A stretch of 25,619 nucleotides of DNA from a virus: positions 1-25,619 of the IMG/VR virus record IMGVR_UViG_3300049783_000596, one strand, 5' to 3'. Position 1 is the stretch's first letter; every line of letters begins with the position of its first letter. The translations under genes and the position numbers were made by a program. Of the stretch, positions 17,838-25,287 are shown one piece after another. The notes beneath the pieces were generated by a model. The model was given only the letters and a program-made list of their open reading frames with translations, was not told where the DNA came from and searched no databases.

Positions 17838-18587
17838 GTGGACACACCAACATTAGGCAACTATTACTACAACGAGCAATTCAGAAAGCATATCATCCAG
17901 TTCATGGCGATATTCACTGGACTAAAAGTCTCCACAGGTAAAAATGATTTTAACTCTGCAAGTAACCTTATAGCCGTACCTATCGTGTATGGTAGTAGGG
18001 ATAGAGTAGTATCCCATATCTTTTCAGAACAAACACAGAATAAGTTATTGAGGCTTCCAATTATGAGTGCCCAAATAACGGGGATTGACCTAGCCACCGA
18101 TAGGCTTGCTGGGCAAAGCCAAGAACGTAAAGAGATAAAGTTAAAGCGTGGTGGGTCCATACCAGACGACTTACAGCAACACTCTATGATTAAGCCAGTC
18201 CCATACGAAATACAAATGGAAGTGGCACTAAACACATCTAACACTGACCACCATTTTCAGTTACTTGAACAGATATTATTATTGTTTAACCCCTCACTGC
18301 AGATACAGGTATCCGATGCATACGGCAACCAACAAAGTGTTATAGATGTATTCTTACGGGGTATAGCATTAGATGAGAATTACCCAGCAGGTACAGACAG
18401 TAGAATAGTATCATCCACTATACAGTTTAGTTATGTGATGTACCTATCATCGCCTGTTAATTTGCGTAATGAAATAATCAAAGAGATACAATTGCGTGTT
18501 GCGGCATCCAATGATTTTGCTAGTATAAACTATGGTGGCATTGACCCATTCATAATTTCTGCTGAAGATTGGGATAAACCCCAATAA
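17838..18587 (+). CDS. 15: Tail terminator / sheath stabiliser, T4 gp15-like
   Basis: This 249-residue protein (T4 gp15 is about 272) probably forms the hexameric ring that caps tube and sheath and joins tail to head. The N-terminus GNYYYNEQFRKHI ... FTGLKV ... IAVPIVYGSRDRV follows the gp15 pattern (FYNSSFRRY ... VPITYASK). The middle MIKPVPYEIQMEVAL ... QLLEQILLLFNP matches the gp15 segment around PIKMIYELSIFTR and VEQILPYFQP. The start is the GTG at 17838, preceded by GAGG at good spacing; no ATG lies in frame before residue 28, which would cut into the conserved N-terminus. It sits directly upstream of the sheath gene, consistent with its partner. The upstream gap has only a weak TATATAAA-like sequence. 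Confidence 0.85.
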   Translation: MDTPTLGNYYYNEQFRKHIIQFMAIFTGLKVSTGKNDFNSASNLIAVPIVYGSRDRVVSHIFSEQTQNKLLRLPIMSAQITGIDLATDRLAGQSQERKEIKLKRGGSIPDDLQQHSMIKPVPYEIQMEVALNTSNTDHHFQLLEQILLLFNPSLQIQVSDAYGNQQSVIDVFLRGIALDENYPAGTDSRIVSSTIQFSYVMYLSSPVNLRNEIIKEIQLRVAASNDFASINYGGIDPFIISAEDWDKPQ

Positions 18588-18621
18588 TATAATCAATTTT
18601 ACAAGAAACAGTTACACTCGT

Positions 18622-18629
18622 CATAAATA
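18622..18629 (+). promoter_or_regulatory. Near-consensus T4-type late promoter (CATAAATA) for sheath
   Basis: One mismatch from TATAAATA, 33 bases upstream of the sheath ATG. A strong ribosome site, GAGGAG (18648-18653), lies between them, as expected for an abundant virion protein. Confidence 0.5.
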
Positions 18630-18661
18630 GTAATAACGATAACTTATGAGGAGATATCAGC

Positions 18662-20788
18662 ATGGCAAAATTAGTAAGCCCCGGAGTGGCAGTATCAGTA
18701 ATAGACGAGTCCTTTTATGTTCCGGGCCGTCAATCAACTGTACCAATAATTTTCATAGCTACGGCTGATGAAAAAGCACAACCAGATGGAGTAACCCCAG
18801 CACTAGGTACATATGAAAATAATGTAATTAGGACTGTGACTAGTCTATCACAATCACTGGCATTATATGGAACACCAAACTTCCTAGTAGATAGTGCTGG
18901 ACAACCACACCATGGTGATGCTCGTAACGAGTATGGCCTTGACGCACTAAACAAGTTCCTAGAAATCGGCAATGTTGCATATGTTGTTCGTGCTAACGTA
19001 AACTTAGATGATACCTACACTAATGTTAAGGCACTGTGGACAGCAAAGGTTAGTGAAGCTGGCGACACGCTTAACACATTGATCACAAATTATATTGAAG
19101 AATATAATAGTGCAAATGGATTAGTGCCTGCATCTCCCGGCTATAAGCAGACGGTAACCAACGTTGAACTAAAAACACTGGTTGACGAAGCTATGGTTCA
19201 GGTATTTGACTCATATTCATTTAGTTCTTCACAATTTGAATTGGATTTCCTACAAGATCATACTACTGATATTGCTGGATACCAAGACATCTGTTACGAT
19301 GATACAGGTGGTAACATCACTGGCCTAGACGTAACTGGACTTAATAACGACACAACTCTTTATGGATTTGAAGTAGCTGTAGTTGACAACGGTGGTAGCA
19401 ACACATTCAACGTTTCAATCGCTGGACAAGATGCACAAACCTTTGTTGAACTTATATCTGAAATTGAAGCTGATATTCAAGGTGTAACTGGAGACGCGGG
19501 CACAGTTGTTGAGATAATCTCTGGTTGTATCCGAATTACCTCTGGTCTAGCTGGTGCAACATCTTCAATTGAGGTGCTCTCTGATGGGTTCTCTGGTACT
19601 GCGGCATTGTTCGCAAACACCAACCTGTTCAGCACATTCGAAACCCCGGTTGACGGAGTAGGACCATCACCCCTTGACATATATACTGATGATTTCACGT
19701 CTATTGTTGACACATACGATGGGCTTACATCTATAGTTGACGGTTGGAGTGCTGGTAGTGTTTCCGCAACAGAGTTTACTGCAAGTGAAGGTGAAGGTGT
19801 TCTACTAGCCGGTGCTGCAGATTTTGATAACACACTTGAGTTCAAAAACCTAACATCGTTAGGTGGAAATGATGCAGCACGACGTGCAGCTATTGTTACT
19901 CAACTGCAAGGTGCAATCAATAACCCAAACAGCCTATTTAGGTCTGATCGATATGACTACAATCTAGCAATATGTGCTGGTTATTGGGAAACAACAGATG
20001 AGTTGGTTAGGCTTACTAATGACCTAGATAATGAAGTATTTGTTATCGCAGACACACCGTTTAATCGTGCACCAACTGGACCAAATGGCCTAGTTGAATG
20101 GCAGGAAGATAACAAGGTGTTCAGTAACATGGTTGCATATTACTATCCACATGGCTTATCTAGCAACACTGATGGTGTAAATATTATGACTTCAGCTGCA
20201 TCGTCTGCATTGCGAACTTATGCAATAAGTGACCGAGATACTGAACTGTGGTATGGCCCAGCTGGTCCAACCCGTGGTACGGCATCACACTTGAATGATA
20301 TTGGGTATGTTTATGGAAACCTTGGAACAGCTACTACTTTCGTAGTTAATAACGTTGACAAAGGAACACAAGATACGTTGTTCGCAGTAGACATCAACTA
20401 CTTTGCACGCGTCAGAAATAGAAGTATTGTCTTAATGTCACAAAATACTACACAATCTGCAAACTCAGCACTTGACCGTGTTAACGTTTCTAGACTGACT
20501 GCACATATTCGACGCGAATTACGTCATAGCTTATTCGACTTCTTGTTTGAGCCAAACGATGACCTTACTCGCCAGAACGTTAAGGCAGCAACAGATAGTT
20601 ACTTGGGATCACTACTTAGCCGAAGGGCATTGTATGACTTTGCAACGCAGGTTGACGATGGAAACAACACACCTGATGTTCTTGATCGTAGTGAATTGAT
20701 TGTTGATATAGCGATCAAGCCAGTGAAGGCTGTTGAGTTTATACTTGTTGATTTACGACTTGTAAGGACTGATGCTATTATCAACTAA
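18662..20788 (+). CDS. 18: Contractile tail sheath protein, T4 gp18-like
   Basis: This 708-residue protein (T4 gp18 is 659) assembles as stacked hexamers around the tail tube and contracts to drive injection. The N-terminus KLVSPGVAVSVIDES is the classic sheath start, followed by a segment ending NVAYVVRAN. The C-terminal third carries the conserved sheath core: IRRELRHSLFDFLFEPND, then NVKAATDSYLGSL, then a beta-rich end with VDIAIKPVKAVEFILVDLRL. An inserted domain at about residues 218-325, centred on AQTFVELI and ending near NLFSTF, also occurs in the giant structural protein at 3902-4152. It is probably on the outer surface, as the variable sheath insertions are in T4. A strong GAGGAG ribosome site fixes the start. 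Arginine codons lean towards CGN, unlike the AGG-rich giant protein, consistent with high expression. A terminator follows. Confidence 0.95.
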   Translation: MAKLVSPGVAVSVIDESFYVPGRQSTVPIIFIATADEKAQPDGVTPALGTYENNVIRTVTSLSQSLALYGTPNFLVDSAGQPHHGDARNEYGLDALNKFLEIGNVAYVVRANVNLDDTYTNVKALWTAKVSEAGDTLNTLITNYIEEYNSANGLVPASPGYKQTVTNVELKTLVDEAMVQVFDSYSFSSSQFELDFLQDHTTDIAGYQDICYDDTGGNITGLDVTGLNNDTTLYGFEVAVVDNGGSNTFNVSIAGQDAQTFVELISEIEADIQGVTGDAGTVVEIISGCIRITSGLAGATSSIEVLSDGFSGTAALFANTNLFSTFETPVDGVGPSPLDIYTDDFTSIVDTYDGLTSIVDGWSAGSVSATEFTASEGEGVLLAGAADFDNTLEFKNLTSLGGNDAARRAAIVTQLQGAINNPNSLFRSDRYDYNLAICAGYWETTDELVRLTNDLDNEVFVIADTPFNRAPTGPNGLVEWQEDNKVFSNMVAYYYPHGLSSNTDGVNIMTSAASSALRTYAISDRDTELWYGPAGPTRGTASHLNDIGYVYGNLGTATTFVVNNVDKGTQDTLFAVDINYFARVRNRSIVLMSQNTTQSANSALDRVNVSRLTAHIRRELRHSLFDFLFEPNDDLTRQNVKAATDSYLGSLLSRRALYDFATQVDDGNNTPDVLDRSELIVDIAIKPVKAVEFILVDLRLVRTDAIIN

Positions 20789-20804
20789 GATAAATAGCGG
20801 AAAC

Positions 20805-20830
20805 AAAAAAGGGGCTTAGGCCCCTTTTTT
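20805..20830. terminator. Bidirectional rho-independent terminator
   Basis: A six-A run, GGGGC, a four-base loop, GCCCC and a six-T run form a hairpin with a T tract on both strands. It ends the sheath transcript on the plus strand and the convergent 247-aa gene on the minus strand, whose stop codon begins at its edge. Confidence 0.9.
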
Positions 20831-21573
20831 TATTTCTCTAATAAAGGTTTTATTCGTTGATCATAAAAACTTTCTAACCTATTGTACAACTTCTCTTTAT
20901 TTTCTTTACTAAGATCACCCGCATCTGTCATCATACCATTAACGACCTTTTTAAATTCATTAAAGTTATCACCGAAAGAATCTTTAATTACAGACTTCAT
21001 GGCACGCTTGCACGTTTCACGCTTACCGGTATCCTCAGTATCCATTTCACTTTTAAGCTCACTTATAGTACCTTGGACTTCTTCCATAAGATCTTTTAAT
21101 TTTGAAATTATAGCCTCATACTTATGTTCAAATGCCTTATTGTAGCTGGCATCCTCTTCATATTTTGTACGAACAGTATTAATACCATTCTCCAAATACT
21201 TGTCACTTAAGTACTTAGATATTATACTTTTAATGGCTAGTGCCCGAGTCCTATCCTTAGCTAAGAATGCATCTATTTCACTTCTAAGAGGTAGGTCAGA
21301 CGTAACATCAACAACTATAGTATAATCACCCTTTTGTTTATTTTTACCAAGCCTAACACTATCGGATTCACCACTACGGATAACCATATCAATGTCGATA
21401 TCGCTATTTTTAATGATCCTACCTATGTGGAATTCAATCTTAGTGTCACTAAAATCAATGTGGGCATGATCCAGAACATCTAATACTTTTTGATATATTA
21501 GGTCAGCATTTGCCTCAACGTTATTCTTTTCACTGAGAATAGACTCTGCGATATACCTTTTTAGACTACCCAT
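20830..21573 (-). CDS. Reverse-strand protein with T4 internal-protein-like capsid-targeting N-terminus
   Basis: This is a 247-residue protein of unknown family. An upstream in-frame extension exists, but the start at 21573 is clear from AAGGAG nine bases before the ATG and a late promoter octamer 26 bases upstream. The N-terminus MGSLKRYIAE/S aligns gaplessly with the ten-residue capsid-targeting sequence of T4 internal proteins (MKTYQEFIAE/A), including the I-x-E prohead protease cleavage point after residue 10. The body is charged and largely helical, with a coiled-coil-prone stretch (about residues 148-185, KLKDLMEEVQGTISELKSEM) and a central mixed region (IEFHIGRIIKNSDIDIDMVI ... DYTIVVDVTSDLP). 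It is the only reverse-strand gene here and separates sheath from tube. I infer a packaged, possibly injected, head-internal protein; a core protein or unrelated late protein is possible. Confidence 0.7.
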   Translation of the reverse strand: MGSLKRYIAESILSEKNNVEANADLIYQKVLDVLDHAHIDFSDTKIEFHIGRIIKNSDIDIDMVIRSGESDSVRLGKNKQKGDYTIVVDVTSDLPLRSEIDAFLAKDRTRALAIKSIISKYLSDKYLENGINTVRTKYEEDASYNKAFEHKYEAIISKLKDLMEEVQGTISELKSEMDTEDTGKRETCKRAMKSVIKDSFGDNFNEFKKVVNGMMTDAGDLSKENKEKLYNRLESFYDQRIKPLLEK

Positions 21574-21598
21574 ATTAAAAAACTCCTTATTGTATATG

Positions 21599-21606
21599 TA
21601 TTTATA
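21599..21606 (-). promoter_or_regulatory. T4-type late promoter (exact TATAAATA) for the reverse-strand gene
   Basis: The reverse complement reads exactly TATAAATA, ending 26 bases upstream of the start at 21573, with AAGGAG in between. The expected transcript would have a short leader of about 20 bases. It lies back to back with the near-consensus promoter of the tube gene. Confidence 0.75.
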
Positions 21607-21647
21607 TGCAATACATCCCAAAACATGTAAAAAATAAGTGCACATCT

Positions 21648-21655
21648 GATAAATA
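21648..21655 (+). promoter_or_regulatory. Near-consensus T4-type late promoter (GATAAATA) for tube
   Basis: One mismatch from TATAAATA, 32 bases upstream of the tube ATG, followed by a GGAG ribosome site at 21674-21677. Its spacing resembles that of the exact octamers in this window. Confidence 0.45.
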
Positions 21656-21686
21656 ATTAAACAAACTCTTATTGGAGAAATACAAC

Positions 21687-22280
21687 ATGGCATTAATTAC
21701 AGATTTAGGTGTTGACGGTGGTGGGATCGCTCAACCGCGTCTAAAGCACAAATGGGCAATAACCTTCCAAAACATGGCGGGTGATAGCGAGCCATTGCGA
21801 TTGAACGCTATAACTGCCGGTAGACCAAAACTACAGTTTGCCGATATCGTGCTTGATCGTTATAACTCAAAGGTATACATTGCTGGTAAGCATGAATTTG
21901 AAACTCTTGATATTCAGTTTGAAGATGACCTTAATGGTGGCGTAACTTCAGCATTGCAGGAGCAACTTGAACTTCAACAGAACATCATAGGCTTGAACGC
22001 AGCACCAAGATTGACTTCAGCTGCATCTGGTCAGGACTACAAGTTCGCTGTTAAGATGGATCTTTTGGATGGTGGAACGAATATCGTTGAAACTTGGGTA
22101 TTAGAAGGCACGTATATACAGAACATTGATTACAATGATTTGGACTACACTGCATCAGAAACTCTTAAAGTTACTATTACTTTACGATTTGACCATGCCC
22201 GTCAGAACATCAACCCAGACAAGATCACTGGTAAGGCTACTGGTGGTGCCGGTTCTACTGGTGCTGGTTTCATTTTATAA
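21687..22280 (+). CDS. 19: Tail tube protein, T4 gp19-like
   Basis: This 197-residue protein (T4 gp19 is 163) stacks as hexamers to form the inner tail tube through which DNA passes. The tube fold can be followed: RLKHKWAITFQNM (first strand pair), ITAGRPKLQFADI ... DRYNSKVYIAGKHEFETLDI (centre, comparable to gp19 NRKINVAGDRTFDDWTVTV), and WVLEGTYIQNIDYNDLDY followed by LKVTITLRFD near the end, like the gp19 C-terminus. The start is the ATG at 21687 (MALITDL); an in-frame TTG 15 bases upstream overlaps the GGAG ribosome site and is unlikely. The gene is followed by a strong terminator, giving it a separate short transcript suited to an abundant protein. In T4 the tube directly follows the sheath; here a reverse-strand gene intervenes. 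Confidence 0.9.
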   Translation: MALITDLGVDGGGIAQPRLKHKWAITFQNMAGDSEPLRLNAITAGRPKLQFADIVLDRYNSKVYIAGKHEFETLDIQFEDDLNGGVTSALQEQLELQQNIIGLNAAPRLTSAASGQDYKFAVKMDLLDGGTNIVETWVLEGTYIQNIDYNDLDYTASETLKVTITLRFDHARQNINPDKITGKATGGAGSTGAGFIL

Positions 22281-22309
22281 CCTATAGTATGGTGTATAAA
22301 ATAAGTATA

Positions 22310-22342
22310 AAGGAAGGCTCGTAATTCGAGCCTTCCTTTTTT
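22310..22342 (+). terminator. Rho-independent terminator after the tube gene
   Basis: A long perfect stem (AAGGAAGGCTCG pairing with CGAGCCTTCCTT) with a five-base loop and a T run. The next late promoter starts at the last base of the T run, so the two regulatory elements abut. Confidence 0.9.
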
Positions 22343-22349
22343 ATAAATA
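22342..22349 (+). promoter_or_regulatory. T4-type late promoter (exact TATAAATA)
   Basis: Exact octamer 21 bases upstream of the gp54-like ATG, directly abutting the T run of the preceding terminator. GGGGAG (22359-22364) follows as the ribosome site. Confidence 0.75.
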
Positions 22350-22370
22350 CTATTATATGGGGAGATAAAT

Positions 22371-23462
22371 ATGGCCACACCAACAAATAAAGGTAAGAAT
22401 ATTATCCTGTCTAGAAGGGCAGATGTCCTCCCCAATGGAGTGGATGGTGACGTGGCTGGGTTCGTTCAAGATGACTTAGCAACCGCTAAACGCCCAAAGC
22501 TTAAATTTAATTATACAGTATCCTTTAATTTTAGGAACAACGCAGCCGACTACCTTAAATCAAACGGTGATGTTCGTATGAGCACCCCGATGACATTTGC
22601 TGTAAAACAGGCATCTAGGCCAAACCCAACAGTCGTATATCAAGATGTGAATTTTTATAACTATAGATCTAAAGTAGCAACAAAAGTAGATTATGGTACA
22701 ATGAATGTGACTATGTTTGATGATGTCGCTAACCATGCGCATGATATATTTGAAACGTATATTAAAAGTATAAGCCCAATTGCGAATGTCAGCAAAACAA
22801 TGGCTACACGGGAGAGGCTTGAAAGTGACGGCGCACTTAATACTGGGTTTGGTCAAACCGATGCAAATGGTGCAAATGTCAGGGGTGGTACTGGTTCCCT
22901 TGGCCCATTACTGGGTGGTCAGGAGTCTGGTATAATTTCAGATATAACTATACGCCATTGGTTTTTTAGTCAAATGGTTAACAGGTTAGACGGGGATGCT
23001 GTTGCTTCTCAAGACCTTGGTTCTGATGCGGGGGGAGCTAGTGCATATGACACGGCAAATATACAATATGTTGAATACCAGTACATAAACCCCAAAATGG
23101 TTAATATGACATTAGATGAGTTAGACATGTCACAATCAGATGCTAGCACACTCATGATGACGTTTGTGTATGATTCCGTATATATTAGCTCACCAAAGTC
23201 AGCAGGAAATAAAGTCACATACGTTGATCCAGAAAATATACAAAAGGATTATACTCTTAATGATGCACTGTCTCGCTGGCGAGATGCTGAACGATTAATA
23301 CGCAAATACAAACGGTTGGATACTATACCTGACATTTCAGTGCTACAGACAGTGGGCGCGTTCTTTACACCTACATCACTGCTCAACGAGTTCCTACCTA
23401 AAATAACAGACTTTAAACCGGAAGTTGATCTCCCACCTGTACTAGACGTATTCATTGGATGA
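22371..23462 (+). CDS. Tube-fold protein, probable baseplate tube initiator (T4 gp54/gp48-like)
   Basis: This 363-residue protein has a tail-tube fold interrupted by a large insertion. RPKLKFNYTVSFNFRN parallels PRLKHKWAITFQNM of the neighbouring tube; ASRPNPTVVYQDVNFYNYRS ... YGTMNVTMFDD parallels AGRPKLQFADIVLDRYNS ... FETLDIQFEDD; and QYINPKMVNMTLDELDMS ... LMMTFVYDSVYI parallels the C-terminal strands of T4 gp54 (CIPISVSAPELSYDGD ... TTFDVTFAYRV). In T4, gp48 (364 aa) and gp54 (320 aa) share the tube fold and form the first rings on which tube and sheath polymerise, so an initiator role is likely; I cannot separate gp48 from gp54. The tail beyond residue about 300 is not tube-like. The start has a GGGGAG site and an exact late promoter. 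It ends eight bases before the next gene. Confidence 0.75.
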   Translation: MATPTNKGKNIILSRRADVLPNGVDGDVAGFVQDDLATAKRPKLKFNYTVSFNFRNNAADYLKSNGDVRMSTPMTFAVKQASRPNPTVVYQDVNFYNYRSKVATKVDYGTMNVTMFDDVANHAHDIFETYIKSISPIANVSKTMATRERLESDGALNTGFGQTDANGANVRGGTGSLGPLLGGQESGIISDITIRHWFFSQMVNRLDGDAVASQDLGSDAGGASAYDTANIQYVEYQYINPKMVNMTLDELDMSQSDASTLMMTFVYDSVYISSPKSAGNKVTYVDPENIQKDYTLNDALSRWRDAERLIRKYKRLDTIPDISVLQTVGAFFTPTSLLNEFLPKITDFKPEVDLPPVLDVFIG

Positions 23463-23469
23463 TAGTTTA

Positions 23470-23913
23470 ATGGGCTGGCAACAAAATTACTATACCGTTA
23501 GGAATCCTGAAAAGTATGATGGGGATGTTAACAAGGTATTCTATCGGTCATCGTGGGAACTGGAAGCATTTCTATTCTGTGATGGCAACCCAAATGTAAT
23601 TAAATGGTCGTCTGAGGAAATAGTCATACTCTATAGCATGCCAACCGCAAACGGTGGGGTTAGGCCAGCAAAGTACTACCCTGATTTATACATGGAGTTT
23701 ATCAGATATAGTGATGGGAAAACATGCAGGGAATTGATCGAAATAAAACCAGCTAAACAGGCTAAGCCATCTAGGTCTAAGAATCCTAAAACAAAGATGT
23801 TTGAGAACCAAGCATATATGAAAAATCAACTAAAATGGGAAGCGGCCAGAGGGTGGTGCATGCAGCATGGCATCACCTTCCGGGTTTTAACTGAAAAAGA
23901 ACAGTTTAATTAA
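23470..23913 (+). CDS. 4: Head completion protein, T4 gp4-like (nuclease fold)
   Basis: This 147-residue protein (T4 gp4 is about 150) acts in T4 as a head completion protein needed before tails join DNA-filled heads. YYTVRNPEKYDGD, FYRSSWELEAFLFCD, NPNVIKWSSEE and LIEIKPAKQ follow the gp4 pattern. E30, D72 and E91-x-K93 (in RSSWE, YYPD and IEIKP) are all present and match the arrangement of PD-(D/E)xK/TnsA-type nucleases, so a DNA-end-processing activity is plausible. The start chosen is the ATG at 23470 (MGWQQNYYTVRNP), which matches the length of gp4. A TTG 15 bases upstream overlaps the preceding gene and would add five residues. The ribosome site is weak, so translation is probably coupled to the preceding gene. 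Confidence 0.88.
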   Translation: MGWQQNYYTVRNPEKYDGDVNKVFYRSSWELEAFLFCDGNPNVIKWSSEEIVILYSMPTANGGVRPAKYYPDLYMEFIRYSDGKTCRELIEIKPAKQAKPSRSKNPKTKMFENQAYMKNQLKWEAARGWCMQHGITFRVLTEKEQFN

Positions 23914-23934
23914 TAACTAACATAGTATCATACT

Positions 23935-23942
23935 TATAAATA
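23935..23942 (+). promoter_or_regulatory. T4-type late promoter (exact TATAAATA)
   Basis: Exact octamer 23 bases upstream of the ATG of the acidic prohead-core-like protein, with a GAGG ribosome site in between. It begins a new transcript for head genes. Confidence 0.75.
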
Positions 23943-23965
23943 TAACTAAAGATTTGAGGATAAAC

Positions 23966-25282
23966 ATGAAAAACGTCAATGAAACAGCAGCTGGTGGATC
24001 AACAGGAGCCGGTTCTATTGCTACGGTTCCCAGTAATAGGCTGGGTGGTATGCAGAGCCGACTGTCCCTTAAAGACTTTATGGTCAAGTTCCACGCGAAG
24101 GTGGCTAACCGTGGTCAATTTAAACCAGTACCACCGCACCTTACAGGGTCAGTATCAAAGATAAATGAGACTGCTGGGTTTCCATACCAATTGGATGATG
24201 CAACTTCGCGATTAAAAAATATACAACAGCAAGGTGAAAATGACGATAAAGATATAATAACATATGGTGTGCAGGATGATACCGGCAACATGATGTTGGT
24301 AACTATCCCACTTCAACAGGCCGAAGACTTCGAAAGCTCTGTTGCTATGGTTCTTGCTGATGTGTTGGAGTATAAAAAAACTGGCAAAGGTGAAAATAAG
24401 ACTTTGGCTGAATTGCTATACGAGCTAAAAGACCAATTTACTATAGTAGATGTTCAATTCCCAACAATCCCATCCGATGCAGTATACAATGCTGACGATA
24501 TAAGTAATAGCCTACCTGAAGCAGAGGGTATGGGTGATGACGAGGGTATGGGCGACATGGGTGATGACGAGGGTATGGGCGATGAAGATGGCATGGGCGA
24601 TGAAGATGGCATGGGTGATGACGAAGGTATGGGCGACATGGGTGATGACGAAGGTATGGGCGACGAAGAAGTTGGATCAGACTTCGATGAGGCTAATGAT
24701 AAAGAAAGCCTATTAACAGCTGTACTTGGAATGCTTAAGTCACAGAATGAAAAGGAAACTGCACAGGCTGAAGCTGAGGCTGAGAAGGCTAGGGCTAAGC
24801 AGGCTGAGATGGCCCTACGTTCATCCAAGAATGAAATGAAATCACAAGAAGAGATGGTCTCAGCACAGGCAGAAATGGAAGCAGAAAAAGATAAAGAAAA
24901 ACGCTCAAAGGAAATGGCAAACCTAGCAAAGTTCAACTATAAAAAGAAAAGGGGGTTAGGTGAAGGGTTTTCGCCAATGTTTAAATCAACCCTTTTGGAG
25001 TTGGATAGCGCAGATACCACGGCATCATTACGTAGGCAAATGTCAATAGTCGCAACAAAATATAGGGCAGAACCTACCGACGATCAGGCTACTATAAAGT
25101 TTAAGCGAGAGCAACAGAATGCGGCAGGGCGTGAACTTAGAATAAAAATGAATGCCGCTCGTAGTCAAGAACGATATAATGCTACGATGAATAAAAAGAA
25201 TGATGAACTATCAAAGGATCAGGAAGCAGCGGATGCTGCAGCTAATGACCAAGCCGATGGCAATCAAAACGGGAATAGGTAA
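23966..25282 (+). CDS. Acidic coiled-coil protein, probable prohead core/scaffold component
   Basis: This 438-residue protein is not assigned to a named family. Its N-terminus is MKNVNE/TAAGG, then a flexible Gly/Ser/Thr segment; V4-N5-E6 and I66-N67-E68 (KINE/TAGF) resemble T4 gp21 prohead protease sites. A mixed region (about 90-175) precedes a 48-residue acidic repeat of GMGDDE, GMGDED and MGDMGDDE units (188-235). Then comes a long Glu/Lys/Ala/Gln coiled coil (about 250-322, for example QAEAEAEKARAKQAEMAL) and a charged helical C-terminus rich in Lys, Arg and Asn. Charge, helicity and possible cleavage sites fit an internal scaffold that is degraded on head maturation, comparable in role to T4 gp22 or gp67/68, but without clear sequence similarity to them. 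The start is the ATG at 23966 after GAGG; a TTG 12 bases upstream is less likely. Confidence 0.65.
   Translation: MKNVNETAAGGSTGAGSIATVPSNRLGGMQSRLSLKDFMVKFHAKVANRGQFKPVPPHLTGSVSKINETAGFPYQLDDATSRLKNIQQQGENDDKDIITYGVQDDTGNMMLVTIPLQQAEDFESSVAMVLADVLEYKKTGKGENKTLAELLYELKDQFTIVDVQFPTIPSDAVYNADDISNSLPEAEGMGDDEGMGDMGDDEGMGDEDGMGDEDGMGDDEGMGDMGDDEGMGDEEVGSDFDEANDKESLLTAVLGMLKSQNEKETAQAEAEAEKARAKQAEMALRSSKNEMKSQEEMVSAQAEMEAEKDKEKRSKEMANLAKFNYKKKRGLGEGFSPMFKSTLLELDSADTTASLRRQMSIVATKYRAEPTDDQATIKFKREQQNAAGRELRIKMNAARSQERYNATMNKKNDELSKDQEAADAAANDQADGNQNGNR
24527..24670 (+). repeat. Acidic tandem repeat in the core-like protein
   Basis: About nine degenerate units of ggtatgggcgat(gaa/gac) encode 48 residues consisting almost entirely of Gly, Met, Asp and Glu, including two longer MGDMGDDEG copies. 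The high DNA similarity between units suggests recent expansion. Confidence 0.85.
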
Positions 25283-25287
25283 CCAAT

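Noticed and set aside
20789-20796. GATAAATA just after the sheath stop as a late promoter
   Set aside because: It faces directly into the terminator at 20805-20830 with no plus-strand gene before it, so it is probably a chance match.
21574-21693. 40-residue N-terminal extension of the reverse-strand gene
   Set aside because: The promoter octamer lies inside this extension, and the ATG at 21573 has a strong AAGGAG site and a conserved-looking targeting peptide.
24454-24936. Reverse-strand Ser-Pro-rich frame of 160 codons
   Set aside because: It is the antisense of the acidic repeat and coiled coil in the head gene, and lacks a promoter or ribosome site.
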